Shown here: piece by piece, positions 22,300 through 33,683 of the stretch | How positions within the stretch are numbered: position 1 is the stretch's first letter | Layout: the number at the start of each line of letters is the position of its first letter | Assembly (NCBI GenBank): GCA_051453625.1 | Contig: JBOZIK010000001.1 | Location: forward strand, 136,048,710-136,112,709 | DNA length: 64,000 nucleotides | From: Welwitschia mirabilis | Lineage: Eukaryota; Gnetophyta; Gnetopsida; Welwitschiales | Reading direction: 5' to 3' | Translations under genes and position numbers: made by a program | Notes under the pieces: generated by a model | Told to the model about the DNA's origin: nothing | Database searches by the model: none | What the model saw: the letters and a program-made list of their open reading frames with translations, nothing else

Positions 22300-24019
22300 C
22301 TGCTAGAATTATAATTTTCTAAGTTAATTGCCTAATTTTCACAAGGCAAGAAGTTCCATTGAAGGATTTCATAATGTGATTAATGAAAATTACAAACTAG
22401 TTGAAGATTGATTTTTAGAAAGTTAAATTCATCTTATTTTATTTCTTATATAAACTATTATAAATTATAAACCTTAGCTATATTGAATTCTCTTTTACTG
22501 TATCATTTAGAGATGGGTTGCTCCTTTTAATACTTTTTGTTTACTTTGTTTTTGGTTCTTTATATAATAAATTACTAGAATCCCCCTTGTTTCCCTTATA
22601 TAATTCTCATTTGTAATCTAAGAGGTAGCATACTTTTTCATTAGGATGTAACATATACTTAAAATATATGAAAAGATAAGAAATTTATAATTCAACATTC
22701 TTAAAGACTTTTCTTTCCAATTCCTTATGAATTTTAAGAAATTATTAAGTTGGTCCTATATGTTTGATGACAGTTAAAAGATTATGTTTATTATGATTGT
22801 TAACATTGTAAACCTTTGTTAAATTAGTGTAATCTAGATCCTTTATAATGTATAGAATTATATCAAATAAAATCATTAATAGATGTGAAATTCAGTTTCA
22901 TGAGGTCTCTCCCCTTCTTAGTCTATTACGCAATTCAGTTCTTGTTTTCTAGACTAAGGTTCTAAAATGAAACTACCAACTTAAAGAAAATGAGTGTGAA
23001 AACGCATATCAAAGCCATGGATGCAACAATCCCTCATTTTCATTCACTTCTAATGCTTTTGAAACCATTATTAGAGATCTTTATGTTCATTTTTCAAGTG
23101 CTTACATTCTTGGGAAGATGTCATTTTTCTTGGAACTCAGTAAATGAATCTTATAAAGCTAAGAAGCTAAGGGTACCCTAGTCATTTAGTTATTTAAAAA
23201 AAAAAAAAAAACTACATGGTTTTTTTCCCCAAATGTTTCCATTTTGAAAGTCTTATAATGTGTTATTTCTCCTTATCTTAACCATCTTGGTCTATGATTG
23301 GAATTCTTCTAATGTTAGCTAAGTAAGAAAAAAATTTCCTTTCATGAGTCATTGAAGAAAGTTCTTCTAATCTAGCTTGAATTTCTGAGCCTTCCTCTAG
23401 GGATCTGTTATGACCCAGAGAAAATAACTAATCAAGGTAAAATTAAATTCTTAAAAACCATAGTTAAATTTAGAATAAGATAACTAGAAGGGTTTATGTA
23501 GGTTTGAATTGGTTTTCCCAATCTCTAAAGCACATTTTTATTAACCTTTCAAATGGCTCATCATACATGAAACCAATACTTACCTTACACTACTAAACTA
23601 TTTCTTTTATTTGTACAAGCCAAGTCATTCTAAATATGACTAGTAGAAGTTAAAGCAAAATAAAGAGCTATTGAATCCAAGAGAATCATTGATTAGACAA
23701 TAAGGTCAAAATCGTTTCCCAACAAGTGAACACATAATAAGTCGTTAGCTCAAAATAAAGTAAAAATGATTGAAGCTCCTTTTGGATTAAATAGTTGGGT
23801 TCATCCCACAAATATCTAATCTACCTATAAGGATCATCTTGGATAAATCTTGTTATAATAAAATCTACAAATGTATCTCATGTTATATAAGCATGTATTT
23901 ATTTAAACCTTGTATTTGTAGATTAAAGCTCAAGCAAATAAACACACACTAAAAATTTAGTACATTTATGGAATGAGAAAATTACATGTATTTCTAAGTT
24001 TTACACTACGCTAAGTCCT
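22300..24019. other. AT-rich intergenic DNA
   Basis: No gene recognised. An A tract lies at about 23196-23210. Confidence 0.5.
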
Positions 24020-24280
24020 AGGGAATAGATTTCTTTGAGACTTCAATGGAAAAGCATGTCCAGATAAAAGAAGAGTTTGCATTTTCCATGATCATAATTA
24101 AAACTCTATATTACTCACCCAATGAATTTATCACTAAAGGAGATTTCTGGGGAAAGAGGTTGTTTGGTTATTTCAATGGGAATGCATGTATAGATAAAAG
24201 AAGAGGTTGAGTTTTCCATGATGATAACTAAAACTCCATACTACTCATCTAATAATTTTATCACTAAAGAAGATCTCTAT
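24020..24280 (+). repeat. 130-bp tandem duplication
   Basis: agataaaagaagag.ttg occurs at 24062 and 24192. Both units continue with ttttccatgat.ata and tttatcactaaag.agat. Confidence 0.8.
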
Positions 24281-24799
24281 CATCGCATGTCAATTGAAAT
24301 CAAATCCTTTGTATCATGCTCCATTGAACTATGACTGACTTGTTTCCCCTTCTGATCCTAAGGTGAATATGGAGGACTAACTTATCCATTCCTATTATAC
24401 TCACTCTACTTTGTCAAGGTGCTCCTACTGTTGGTAACCAAATAAATAATTGAAAACCTAGATGATTGATTCTCCCTTCCACCTATTTTTCATCACAAAA
24501 CTCAAGACATTTATCTTAATAACTGTCATATGTCAACCTCTTCAACAAAAATTAAAAATATTAATTAGTTATATAGTTTGATATACAAAACTATAAATAT
24601 ACAAATGATCATAAAGCAAAAAAGAAAATGAGCTATATGAAATTAAAATAGTATTCTGCAACAACACAATGTTCACTATTTAAAAAGTATTAGATAAATT
24701 TCTTAAAAGTCTATCATGTCACACATGGGATAACTTGGTCCCTACAACTTTTTTTTTTCTTGTATATTTTTTAATTTTTGGTTGAGTATCAGGATGTCT

Positions 24800-25240
24800 T
24801 TGAAGAGACATTCTAATGGTAGAGCAGTGCTCTCATGTCTTTTTGGTTGTGAGTTCTATTCTCAAAAAAGACTACATGTATATATTAATATTTTAAAAAG
24901 GACTAAGATCCCATCCTAATGATAAAGTAGTAGCCTCTAGACTTTGTGGTTATGAGTTTAATTTTAGAAAATGTCTCCCTTTTTCAAGTCATCTCCTTTT
25001 ATTATCATTATTAAAATCTTAAACTTAAGTTTTATATGCATATGTGTGTGTTTGTGTGTGTGTGTGTCTCTCTCTCTCTCTGTTTATAATTTTAAAAGGA
25101 CTAAGGCCCTATTCTAATGATAAAGTAGTACTCTTTTGACTCTCTGGTTACAAATTTACTTCTAGAAAATGTCTATTCTTATTTTTCAAGTCATCTCCTT
25201 TTATTATTATTGGAATCTTAAACTTTAGTTTCAAATAGGC
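24800..25240 (+). repeat. Three tandem tRNA-derived SINE units with a microsatellite
   Basis: Three head-to-tail units carry box A/B-like pairs. The first has ttctaatggtagagcagtg and ggttgtgagttctattctc (24811-24863). The second has atcctaatgataaagtag and ggttatgagttta (24913-24961). The third has attctaatgataaagtag and ggttacaaattta (25111-25158). Units 2 and 3 also share a body (agaaaatgtct, tttttcaagtcatctcctt). A (TG)n(TC)n microsatellite at 25043-25081 separates them. Confidence 0.6.
25043..25081 (+). repeat. Compound (TG)n(TC)n microsatellite
   Basis: An interrupted TG run passes into a TC run, between two SINE units. Confidence 0.95.
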
Positions 25241-25244
25241 ATTA

Positions 25245-25675
25245 GGGCTCATCATCACCACAAAATTTAATTACTCCTTGTAAGTTCCCCCCCTTATCAA
25301 GAAGTGAATATACCTATACTTTGTTTTTTCTTTTTTGCTTTTATTTTGTTGTAAAGAAATTAATATATGAGGAATTAGACTATAGTTGTCTTGGTTACTA
25401 CTATACTTGGCTCCATGTAAACCTAAAGGTGCCTCTATGGACTTAGGAACTCACCACTAAATGTCCATGTCCTTTTGGATCAGTAGTTTACTTGTGCTGG
25501 TAGCAACTTGAATATATAGGTAATACCAGTAGTGCACCTGCAATACTCTTTGTATGTGATTTGTATGTGATTCTGAAATTTTTTGAGGAACATAAAGTAA
25601 ACAGCATTTTCACAACTAAATTTTTCAAGACAATATTTCATAATAGTTGATTGCATTGCTCGGTTGGAATGGGTG
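25245..25675. other. Transition into the second gene island
   Basis: No gene recognised. Base composition becomes less AT-rich from about 25680. Confidence 0.4.
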
Positions 25676-25728
25676 GCCAAAAATGAAATGAGGCAAGCAA
25701 GCTGTGCACGAGATTAGATTTGCAGTGT

Positions 25729-25736
25729 CATGCATG
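25729..25736. promoter_or_regulatory. RY repeat CATGCATG
   Basis: A perfect palindromic RY element about 500 bp upstream of the start codon. In seed plants it is bound by B3 factors of the ABI3/FUS3/LEC2 group. Whether it is used is unknown. Confidence 0.35.
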
Positions 25737-25775
25737 CAACTTTACGCTTGAAAAGGCAAGCGTGCCAATAAGAAT

Positions 25776-25800
25776 GTACCGCACCGACTCCTGCCGGTAC
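25776..25800. promoter_or_regulatory. 6-bp inverted repeat enclosing a DRE/CRT core
   Basis: GTACCG (25776-25781) pairs with CGGTAC (25795-25800) around a 13-nt loop that contains most of ACCGAC, the core recognised by DREB/CBF factors. The hairpin may be coincidental. Confidence 0.3.
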
Positions 25801-26231
25801 AGCCCCTGAAAAAGTTTAAGAGAAACACGGTATCGCCCAACTCTGAAGGGACGCTCATCCATTATTAATGCTCCATGGGAAAAGCTCAAATCGTTCTTTC
25901 CTTTCTTGCGAAAGCTCCATCAAATCCACACTGCAAATCCACACATAAACCCATGGACATTAGTTGGTGGGCAATGGCAATTACCCTCCGAAACAACATT
26001 CCAAAAGAGCCCAGCGCCATATTTGACAAAAACACACTGTTTGCAGTGCCCTTTGCCAACTCATTTCCTAACACCGCATACTGTACGTGTTTCTTTCTGC
26101 AACTCTGATCTGACCACCTTTTCAGAGGAGACTCGGAAAACGTTAAACTGATACATATGTGGGCAATGGGCATGCGCTTGCTTTATATGGGGTACCAAGG
26201 TGCCTCCTGTGTTTTTGCTGAAAGTGTTCAA

Positions 26232-26868
26232 ATGGACAGAGATTTGGTCTCCGAGTCAGGTTGGACTTTCTATCTTGAAGAGTCTCTCAACAACAAAAGT
26301 TGGCCTTGGCCTCTTTCCTGCCAAGAAGAAACTGAAGATGATTCTGCCAAGGTTCGTCTTCATAATAATTCAAATCCACAGAGCAATGGAAAGAATAAAG
26401 ACTCTGATTCAATGACATCGGATGCTTCTTCTCCATGTAAAGTTTCTCAGAAAGCTCGGTCTGGTAACCTTGCCAATTCAAAAGGGAAGATTACTGGGGC
26501 CCCGCAAGGTCCAGGAATGCCATCTATCCTCAAATCTTCAAAAATCAAGCCAGAAGACAGTGAAGAAGAAGACACTGCCTGCTCTCTCCCGAACAATACA
26601 CAGGTGACGGTCAATCCATTTCTGTAGGATACCCTACACCCATTTATATGATTACGTAGTCTTTTATTATGAAGCTGGTTTTTTGATTGTTGTAAGTTGG
26701 TTTTTATTTGGAATGGCAGGCAACGGATCCGAAAGCCTTGAAGAAACCAAAATTCAGCACAAATGCGAAACAGGTCATTGTTTTTTCCACCTATCACAAC
26801 CCTGGTTACTGCAGAAATGTTCAACTTTTTGTGGGTTTTTGCAGATTCCAAGGGAAGACATTTCATGA
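26232..26868 (+). CDS. SOB FIVE-LIKE (SOFL)/VUP1-related protein, three exons
   Basis: The two signature motifs of plant SOFL proteins are present: SESGWTFYLEES (SOFL-A, ESGWT.YL) near residue 7 and DSDSMTSDASSP (SOFL-B, DSM.SDASS) near residue 55. An acidic EEEDTACSLPNN segment follows, as in the EDTASSP motif of related small proteins. The ATG at 26232 (MDRDLVSESGW) is preferred. An in-frame ATG at 26157 would add 25 unconserved residues. Exon 1 is 26232-26603. A 116-nt GT-AG intron (26604-26719, phase 0) leads to exon 2 (26720-26773, ATDPKALKKPKFSTNAKQ). A 71-nt intron with T-rich end (26774-26844) leads to a tiny last exon IPREDIS-stop. This predicts 149 residues, a usual size for the family. 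If the second intron is kept, the frame runs to 26899. SOFL proteins are small, plant-specific and linked to cytokinin-dependent growth; VUP1 is linked to xylem development. I infer the same general area here. No disabling lesion is seen. Confidence 0.75.
26604..26719 (+). other. Intron 1 of the SOFL-family gene
   Basis: ACACAG|GTGACG donor and TGGCAG|GCAACG acceptor, 116 nt, phase 0. It contains an in-frame stop at 26625-26627, so it must be removed to reach the conserved-looking lysine-rich exon. Confidence 0.65.
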
Positions 26869-26966
26869 CAACTATGGTGGTGGGTTCAAGGCTGCATAGT
26901 GCACTTTCTATGTACTAATATGTATGAAAACTATTGGTTGCTAGTAATGTTTTTCCTTTTCTTACA

Positions 26967-26975
26967 AATAATAAA
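26967..26975 (+). terminator. Possible polyadenylation signal
   Basis: AATAATAAA about 100 bp after the predicted stop codon fits a plant near-upstream polyadenylation element. Confidence 0.35.
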
Positions 26976-26999
26976 CAGCGTGAACAAATCAATAATGAT

Positions 27000-28320
27000 T
27001 GATGGAGAGAAAATTATTAGATTGGTAATCTGATGAAATTCTGACCTGTTGAATCGCACATTCTTTTATCTCAGCTCTCCATTCAATGAAAACTCGGAAG
27101 TACTTGAACCTAATTTGCTTAAGATGATGACAAGAAAGTTATAATAAGAGAGATTTTGCATAGCCTTTGCTATGACAGCTTTGACGCCCACTTCATTTGC
27201 ACCGCTGTTAAAAATGTGAATTTAGATTGAAGTTTTTTTTTAAAAAAAGGAAAAAGATATTGTGACAAGCTAAATGACAGAGGTCTTGTTAAAGTTTTAA
27301 CTGTGGTTCTCTCAGTTTGGGATATTCTAGATACATAGGAAATCTATGTACATATGTTTAGCAATCAAGGAACAAATATTATTATATCATCATTTTACCA
27401 ATGTTTTTCCAATAATAAGTATCATTCTCTTAGCAAATAAAAATAGCTTAAAATTTGACTTTAACAAAGTGTGATTAACATATGGAACTTTTTCTTCAAC
27501 TTAAAGGTATGGCTTTTTCTCTATTCATTAATATGGTATATTTTCTAAAGCTTCAAATATGAATTATCCAAATCATATCTTATAAGCTACAAAGAGTTTC
27601 ATTATTAATGTAGGATTAAAGTAAGAGATACTATAAATGATTCTTTAGGTAAAGAATTAAAATTCCTAATAAATTTAATTTAAAGATATACTTGTATAAC
27701 AAATTTCAAAATTTTGTTAGAAGTCTTTCACAATTTCTAATAAAAGCATAAATAATAAGAAAAGTAATTTTATATGATATTCTTTTGTCATGTCTTCATC
27801 TCTATATAGGTAATTATATCAATTTTACCTACATTCAAAAGGCTTAATTTTACCTATATAGGGAAGGGAAGGAGGAGGAGGACAAGGAAATGCCTCAGTT
27901 ACATAATTTATTTTGGATCTTGAGTAGACAAAATCATTTTTTTAAATTTAACACAACTTTACCAATGAAGTTTAATATCTTAGACAATTGTAGCTTTTAG
28001 GTAAAACTAATTTGATTTGCATTTGTGATATTTATTAGTTGAATAGACTTACTAATGTTAAACCTTCTTTTGATAATTGTACTTAGATATTAATGTATTA
28101 CATAACTTTATGATATTACATAGTATGTTTTGTAGAACATAGTCTTCCTTTAATAACTAACACATATTTTAGACACACCATTATTGAAGAAAGGTTTATT
28201 ATTTCATTCTTTTATTTGAATCAAATTTACTTCTTTCATTTTATGTTATTGCATAATAGCCTATGTTAGCTTTTATTCTTTAATGTCTTAATGAATCGTT
28301 CTCCATAATATTTTTTTTTC
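27000..28320. other. AT-rich intergenic DNA with a 12-bp inverted repeat
   Basis: No gene recognised. ctatataggtaa (27802-27813) and ttacctatatag (27850-27861) form a perfect 12-bp inverted repeat, followed at once by a purine tract (about 27861-27888). Confidence 0.5.
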
Positions 28321-28321
28321 T

Positions 28322-28324
<3 letters not shown>

Positions 28325-28355
<31 letters not shown>
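28325..28355 (+). repeat. (TC)n microsatellite
   Basis: An uninterrupted TC run, followed 23 bp later by a 10-N gap. Confidence 0.95.
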
Positions 28356-28357
<2 letters not shown>

Positions 28358-28378
28358 GTGGGGGGATAGAGATGAAAA

Positions 28379-28388
28379 NNNNNNNNNN
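28379..28388. other. Assembly gap (10 N)
   Basis: Just after the TC microsatellite. Confidence 1.
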
Positions 28389-28439
28389 TAAGTCCATGCT
28401 AACATCCATGAGAACCATGTGGGATTTAGTGGGAGCTAC

Positions 28440-28525
28440 CCATAGACCCTTCAGTCCCTTATGGGGAGTTAAACTCTTGATCATAAGGAAATCACTCACT
28501 AGATTTAATTAGTGAGCTAGGGCCC
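28440..28525 (-). repeat. tRNA-derived SINE fragment
   Basis: On the minus strand, ccctagctcactaattaaat (box A wording TAGCTCA) is followed by gatcaagagtttaactccc (box B-like) with tRNA-like spacing. Confidence 0.55.
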
Positions 28526-28546
28526 TTATCCTTTCTACATATTATG

Positions 28547-28617
28547 TTATAACCTAAGTTAAGGATTGCAACTCTTACATAAGGTTTTTTCCAATACTAA
28601 CTACACTTAGGTTATAA
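28547..28617. repeat. 13-bp perfect inverted repeat
   Basis: ttataacctaagt (28547-28559) and acttaggttataa (28605-28617) surround 45 bp. It could be a small MITE remnant or a chance hairpin. Confidence 0.4.
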
Positions 28618-28619
28618 GT

Positions 28620-30090
28620 TGTAAAAATTAATTAGTTATTTCATTATAAATATAGATAGTCTTACCTATGAAACAAGGTTAAGTTAAGCACTATAAGAAA
28701 AACAAGCTTCTCTAATATAGATTTCTTGAAAGCATTGATGCATTTCAATATTACATATCTATAAAACTAACTTGCAGAAGATCATTAGTGAAACTTAAAA
28801 TCATCTAATGAAAGTCCCACAATGACTAATGTACACCAATGCCTATAGGAAAAAATAATTTAAATGATTACTTAGGTAGTGAAATATTATAATTCTTTCC
28901 TAAAGAAACAGTCACGCACTTGAATGGAAACCTTACAATAGTGCTTCATGTCAAAGTGTTATGTAACAAGTGTAAGACATTAAGCACTTCCCTTATCCTA
29001 ATCTTTTTAACAATTTTATTCATCAAATATTATCAAAGATTACTAGTAATCAATCATAAATGTTTGTACATGGAATAATAGCACTCCCCTTCTCTTACTG
29101 CTAGGTAATGCTAGAGAAGAAAGTGTAGAGTGAAAATTTTAACCACTTATCATATTTATTAAGAAAGTACTATATTCATATTTCAAATAAATAAATAAAT
29201 ATAAGACTTGAATGTGAAATTTTAAAGTAATCATGTTTTACTCTAATTTCAAATGTAAATTCTACAAACATATATCAAGTTAGTAAAACTTAAAAGTAAA
29301 AATGAAAGATACATTTCTAATTATTAGTGAGAAACATGTTATTTATTTATTATTTATTAGGACATTAAACTCAAAACTTTTAGTGAAAAAACCTCCACCC
29401 TAAAGTACATCCAACATGGTCATCTAAAAAAATGATTTAATTATACCTAAGGCCTCATAGTATGTAAAGTAGGGCATCCAAAGGTTCAAACTTGCAAATT
29501 TGTTTTATTTTATTTTGGAGAAGTTAATTCATCTGAAACTAAATAATAATCACCATGGTTACTAGTCTTTTTTGGCTAGGTAAAAACCCATAAGTGGTCT
29601 ATTCCAGACTTGAAGCTTGTCATAAAATGTTTGGGTCACATTTATGATTCATACCCTAAAACTAAAATTAAAACTAAAATTTTATTATATCTAGATACAC
29701 CTTACAAGTATATTAGACCATTCAAGCCATACAAAGTACATTAGTATTAATATTTCCAAATTACATTAAATATGAGTAGTTATGTAGCCTAAAAACATTT
29801 TTAAAAAATTGTTCCACTATTACTGATGTAAAATAAATAACTTATATAGAGTTGTGCTCATGATATACCATTTGTATCTAAAAACTTCAGTGCCATAACA
29901 CTCCAATAAAATATGAGGCTTATTCCCTTCTACTTATAAGAGGAAAATCCAACATTCTTGATCCTCTGATTAAACATTATCGCATCTTCCAATTTTAACT
30001 CTAAGATAATATCATCCCATCCTTATTATGCTGATTACATTTTTGACGCATAATGATATTACTACAAATAAATACTCTAATTTCTTCTTA
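28620..30090. other. AT-rich DNA, possible CACTA terminus at 28689
   Basis: cactataagaaaaacaag at 28689 resembles the CACTACAAGAAAAA end of plant CACTA transposons, but no partner terminus or transposase was found nearby. A SINE-like stretch lies at about 29360-29500 (ttaaactcaaaactttt, ggttcaaacttgc). No gene is recognised. Confidence 0.35.
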
Positions 30091-30671
30091 GGCTTTCTTC
30101 CTTGAATGATATCATGATAGAACTAAAGTTTCTTTTCTTTTTAGCTATCTTCCACCATTACTCAATATTTTTCTTTTCATCATCTTGCAAATTGTTTTAG
30201 GATCTCTAGTTATATCCTAATATTGAATGTCCCATTACTGTATAAACAACTTTCCTTTAGTATACCATCCCTTTTCTTAAGTGATTTCTAATACCTTGCT
30301 TGAAAACTTAATTATGTTAACAAGTCTAATCTTCTAGTAAGAGATTATAAATTAATGTAGTACCTTAGCTTTGAAAGGTAACATATCGGCCTCTACCAGT
30401 AACATTTCATATGGTACTTAAACTTAACCTTAAGTTCATCTACTAAAAAATATTTTTGAATTTTTCCTATTTTCTTCCCTAAAACTTTTTCAAGGTTTGG
30501 GGTTCATATTATGCATCCATATAAAATGATTGGTCACATAATCATATGAACCAATTTCTTTCATAACTCCCATTACCAAGTATTTTCTTTCTTAGATTTT
30601 ATTTTTATAGTATGAAGAGCCTTTCACCCATTAATAATTCTTTGTGACATATATTAATCTCATTTATAGAG

Positions 30672-30911
30672 TTAAGAATATTTTAATATTAGATATTTAT
30701 ATGAGTTAATAATATTAAGTTGTTTATCATCTAGCCAAAAACTATAGTTTCTCTCATTTATTTCACAAATAAGAACTTTTGGTTTAGCAACATTTGCCTT
30801 CATCCTTGAGTATTCACAAAACCTTTCTAGTACTTTTAACATAGTCTGAAGTCTTGCATTAAAATTTGTAACTAGTGATATATCATCTAAAAAAGTTCTA
30901 AGACAGAGCAT
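30672..30911 (-). pseudogene. LINE reverse transcriptase catalytic segment
   Basis: An open stretch begins MLCLRTFLDDISLVTNF. FLDD corresponds to the catalytic YADD box. It is followed by LERFCEYSRMKANVAKPKVL and ends INSYKYL, the conserved 'V.SYKYLG' segment. Part of the element at 30100-33066. Confidence 0.8.
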
Positions 30912-32399
30912 TTATTGGCCTACCTTCATTGCATACCTTTTTGATGCCATGTATATCCATATTTCTAATTGATCTATAGAAATTCCAAACAATGCTCATT
31001 ATAGAGAACAACCTTTTGTTACTCCTATATTATTACAAAACCTAAAATATTCTTGAGCATTAATGCTTCTTAATTTAGTCATTATTTTTGCATATAGTCT
31101 TTGTATAGTTTTTAATAGACTTAATCTAATATTAGGATCAATAATGCTACTTCATAATTTATCTTTGATAATTGATTCTTAAGCTTTTTTGAAATCAACA
31201 AAAGAAATGAAATTCTTTTGTGTTCCTCTTTGCTTACTCCATACAAAACTTGAGGGTAATCAAATGATCTATTGAAGAGTAATTCTTTTGAAATCCTACT
31301 TGAGAGAATGCCCACACATTATTATTTTTCACCCAATTTCCAAGCCTTTTCTTCAAGATAGTCCCTAATAATTTAGCAAATAAAATGCTAACCATGATTT
31401 GTATATAGTTATTCAAATTTAACTTATTCCCTTTTTAAACAAAATAATATCTTTATTAATCATCCATTAATTGGCTAGCCCATTTTTAAGTCCATCATCA
31501 ACCTTTTTCATGTTTCTTACCACACCAATGAAACACTGCATTTTACTAATTAGACATATAATCCTTCTACATCCATGGTGTTTTCAAAAGATAATTTATT
31601 TATTCCATTCCTCACATCATCTAAAGTAAGTTTCATTACATCTGATTTGATGTGTTTGGCTTTTTAGTTCACCTCATGCTAAAAACAATTTTTATAAAAG
31701 TTTTAAACTTCTACAAAGGGACGTTATTATCTGATGAGTTTCTATTGTGAACAACCTCTAAAAATTATGTGGATCTTAATTTAACATCTTTAATAGATAA
31801 CCTTCACATTATTTTACAAATAGACTTTTCTTATTATAGAATAGCCTTTTTTTAATTTTTAATCATAACCTCATTATTATTAGATTGTTTAATGGTTAAC
31901 CTTGCTTGTAAAAATTCTACATCAAACTAAGGTCTTTTACCCATAGATATCTTGTAAGTAGTTACTTTATTTGCTACAACTAGATTGATCTTTTCTAATG
32001 GTGTTTCTTTGTTTTTAATTTTCCACTACTTTAGGACCTCTTCTTGGAAATATTTTTTATGTTCTATAGTAATTTTTGTAAATCTATTTTTACCTTGCAT
32101 CTTATAATGAAGTCTTCCTTTAATCTTGAATTCTAAAGGATGATGCAATGACTCTAGTAATTTATCTCTATCTTTAAAATCACTAATACATGGAAGATTT
32201 TAGGACACACTTAGAAATAGATTAATAGAGTAATATCCTTCTAGCTTTAAAAATGAAAAAACAATCTTATTAGGAAATATTTTTATCCCATTTACAACTA
32301 CAAGGTCCAATTCTTATTCCCAACAAATTGCTTTTCCATTAAATTTACTTTAACATGTAGTGAGAATATTTTTAAGCCATTATTATTTTTCTAGTAATC

Positions 32400-32929
32400 T
32401 TGCATATCCAATCATCCTTAGTTATCTTACCATTGCATAATATCAAGTTTGCTTACTCCAATTCTTGCATTAAAGTCACCATAAGAAAATGACCTTTCCT
32501 TTTATTTTAAATTCTGCTATGTCTTTTCTAAAGATGAAAGGGATAATGTTTCTAACATCCTAAATCTATTATAATATGTTTCTTCTATTAGAGGAAAAGA
32601 GCAAAATACAAGGAATACAAGAAACTTATGCTACATAACCTTTATGAAATGGACTGCCAAATCGTATTAGCTTTCTCCACATTGACTAATTTATCTAATC
32701 ATTTTTTAATAGTATAAGACAAATGTCCTAAAGGTCTTCTCTTATTCTTACCTCCTTTACTTTTCATTACTATCCTAAAAAATCTAGATATCTCAAAGTT
32801 TTTAGCTTTGTCCTCTTTCCAAGTTGTTGCAAACCCAAAAATATCAAAGATTTTAAAATATTCAATACCATATAAGGTTTTAAATTTTGATGCAAATCTC
32901 GCTTTAGTATTCAAGAATCCACATTGCAT
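32400..32929 (-). pseudogene. LINE endonuclease domain remnant
   Basis: It begins with a typical 'ETW' substrate-binding segment (degenerate, ATTWKED) and carries a perfectly kept GDFNARIG at 32457-32480, the Asp-containing catalytic motif of AP-type endonucleases. Frameshifts separate the two. Confidence 0.75.
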
Positions 32930-33066
32930 GGGTTTAATTTCCTAATGCTCAACCCTTTTCTTTATAATTGCTATATATATATTATTTAAGAAAGTAACTT
33001 TTCATTCTTCTCGAGCCTTCTTAATAGTCTTTCACTCTTTAACTTTTTATGCAAGGTTTTTTCAGT

Positions 33067-33683
33067 NNNNNNNNNNNNNNNNNNNNNNNNNNNNNNNNNN
33101 NNNNNNNNNNNNNNNNNNNNNNNNNNNNNNNNNNNNNNNNNNNNNNNNNNNNNNNNNNNNNNNNNNNNNNNNNNNNNNNNNNNNNNNNNNNNNNNNNNNN
33201 NNNNNNNNNNNNNNNNNNNNNNNNNNNNNNNNNNNNNNNNNNNNNNNNNNNNNNNNNNNNNNNNNNNNNNNNNNNNNNNNNNNNNNNNNNNNNNNNNNNN
33301 NNNNNNNNNNNNNNNNNNNNNNNNNNNNNNNNNNNNNNNNNNNNNNNNNNNNNNNNNNNNNNNNNNNNNNNNNNNNNNNNNNNNNNNNNNNNNNNNNNNN
33401 NNNNNNNNNNNNNNNNNNNNNNNNNNNNNNNNNNNNNNNNNNNNNNNNNNNNNNNNNNNNNNNNNNNNNNNNNNNNNNNNNNNNNNNNNNNNNNNNNNNN
33501 NNNNNNNNNNNNNNNNNNNNNNNNNNNNNNNNNNNNNNNNNNNNNNNNNNNNNNNNNNNNNNNNNNNNNNNNNNNNNNNNNNNNNNNNNNNNNNNNNNNN
33601 NNNNNNNNNNNNNNNNNNNNNNNNNNNNNNNNNNNNNNNNNNNNNNNNNNNNNNNNNNNNNNNNNNNNNNNNNNNNNNNNNNN
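33067..33683. other. Assembly gap (617 N)
   Basis: It lies just upstream (in minus-strand sense) of the LINE endonuclease and could hide the ORF1/ORF2 junction. Confidence 1.

Larger units (their letters stand above)
25680..26231 (+). promoter_or_regulatory. Promoter and 5' leader region of the SOFL-family gene
   Basis: This is a CpG-retaining region just upstream of the predicted start codon. It contains an RY element CATGCATG (25729-25736), a DRE/CRT core ACCGAC (25783-25788) inside a short hairpin, and a TATA-like tttatatgg (26182-26190) that would leave a very short leader if used. Open frames here on both strands (25875-26108 plus, 25886-26173 minus) look like by-products of the composition. 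Regulatory roles are inferred from motif and position. Confidence 0.5.
30100..33066 (-). mobile_element. Non-LTR retrotransposon (LINE), degenerate ORF2
   Basis: From high to low coordinates the minus strand shows an apurinic-type endonuclease domain followed by reverse transcriptase. Endonuclease: ATTWKEDKAKNFEISRFF within 32699-32929, then GDFNARIG at 32457-32480. Reverse transcriptase: NYIQIMVSILFAKLLGTILK and AFSQVGFQKNYSSIDHLITL within 31234-31416, then FLDD at 30882-30893 followed by MKANVAKPKVLICEI. A C-terminal segment with PYEMLLVEADMLPFKAKVL lies at about 30360-30420. ORF2 proteins nick target DNA and prime reverse transcription there. Both Asp of the [FY].DD box are preserved, but the frame is broken many times. 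The clade is uncertain; the wording is unlike the L1 copy at 37 kb. Confidence 0.85.

Noticed and set aside
25875-26173. Frames of 77-95 codons on both strands upstream of the SOFL gene
   Set aside because: They arise from the less AT-rich promoter region; none has family resemblance or splice logic, and they overlap each other.
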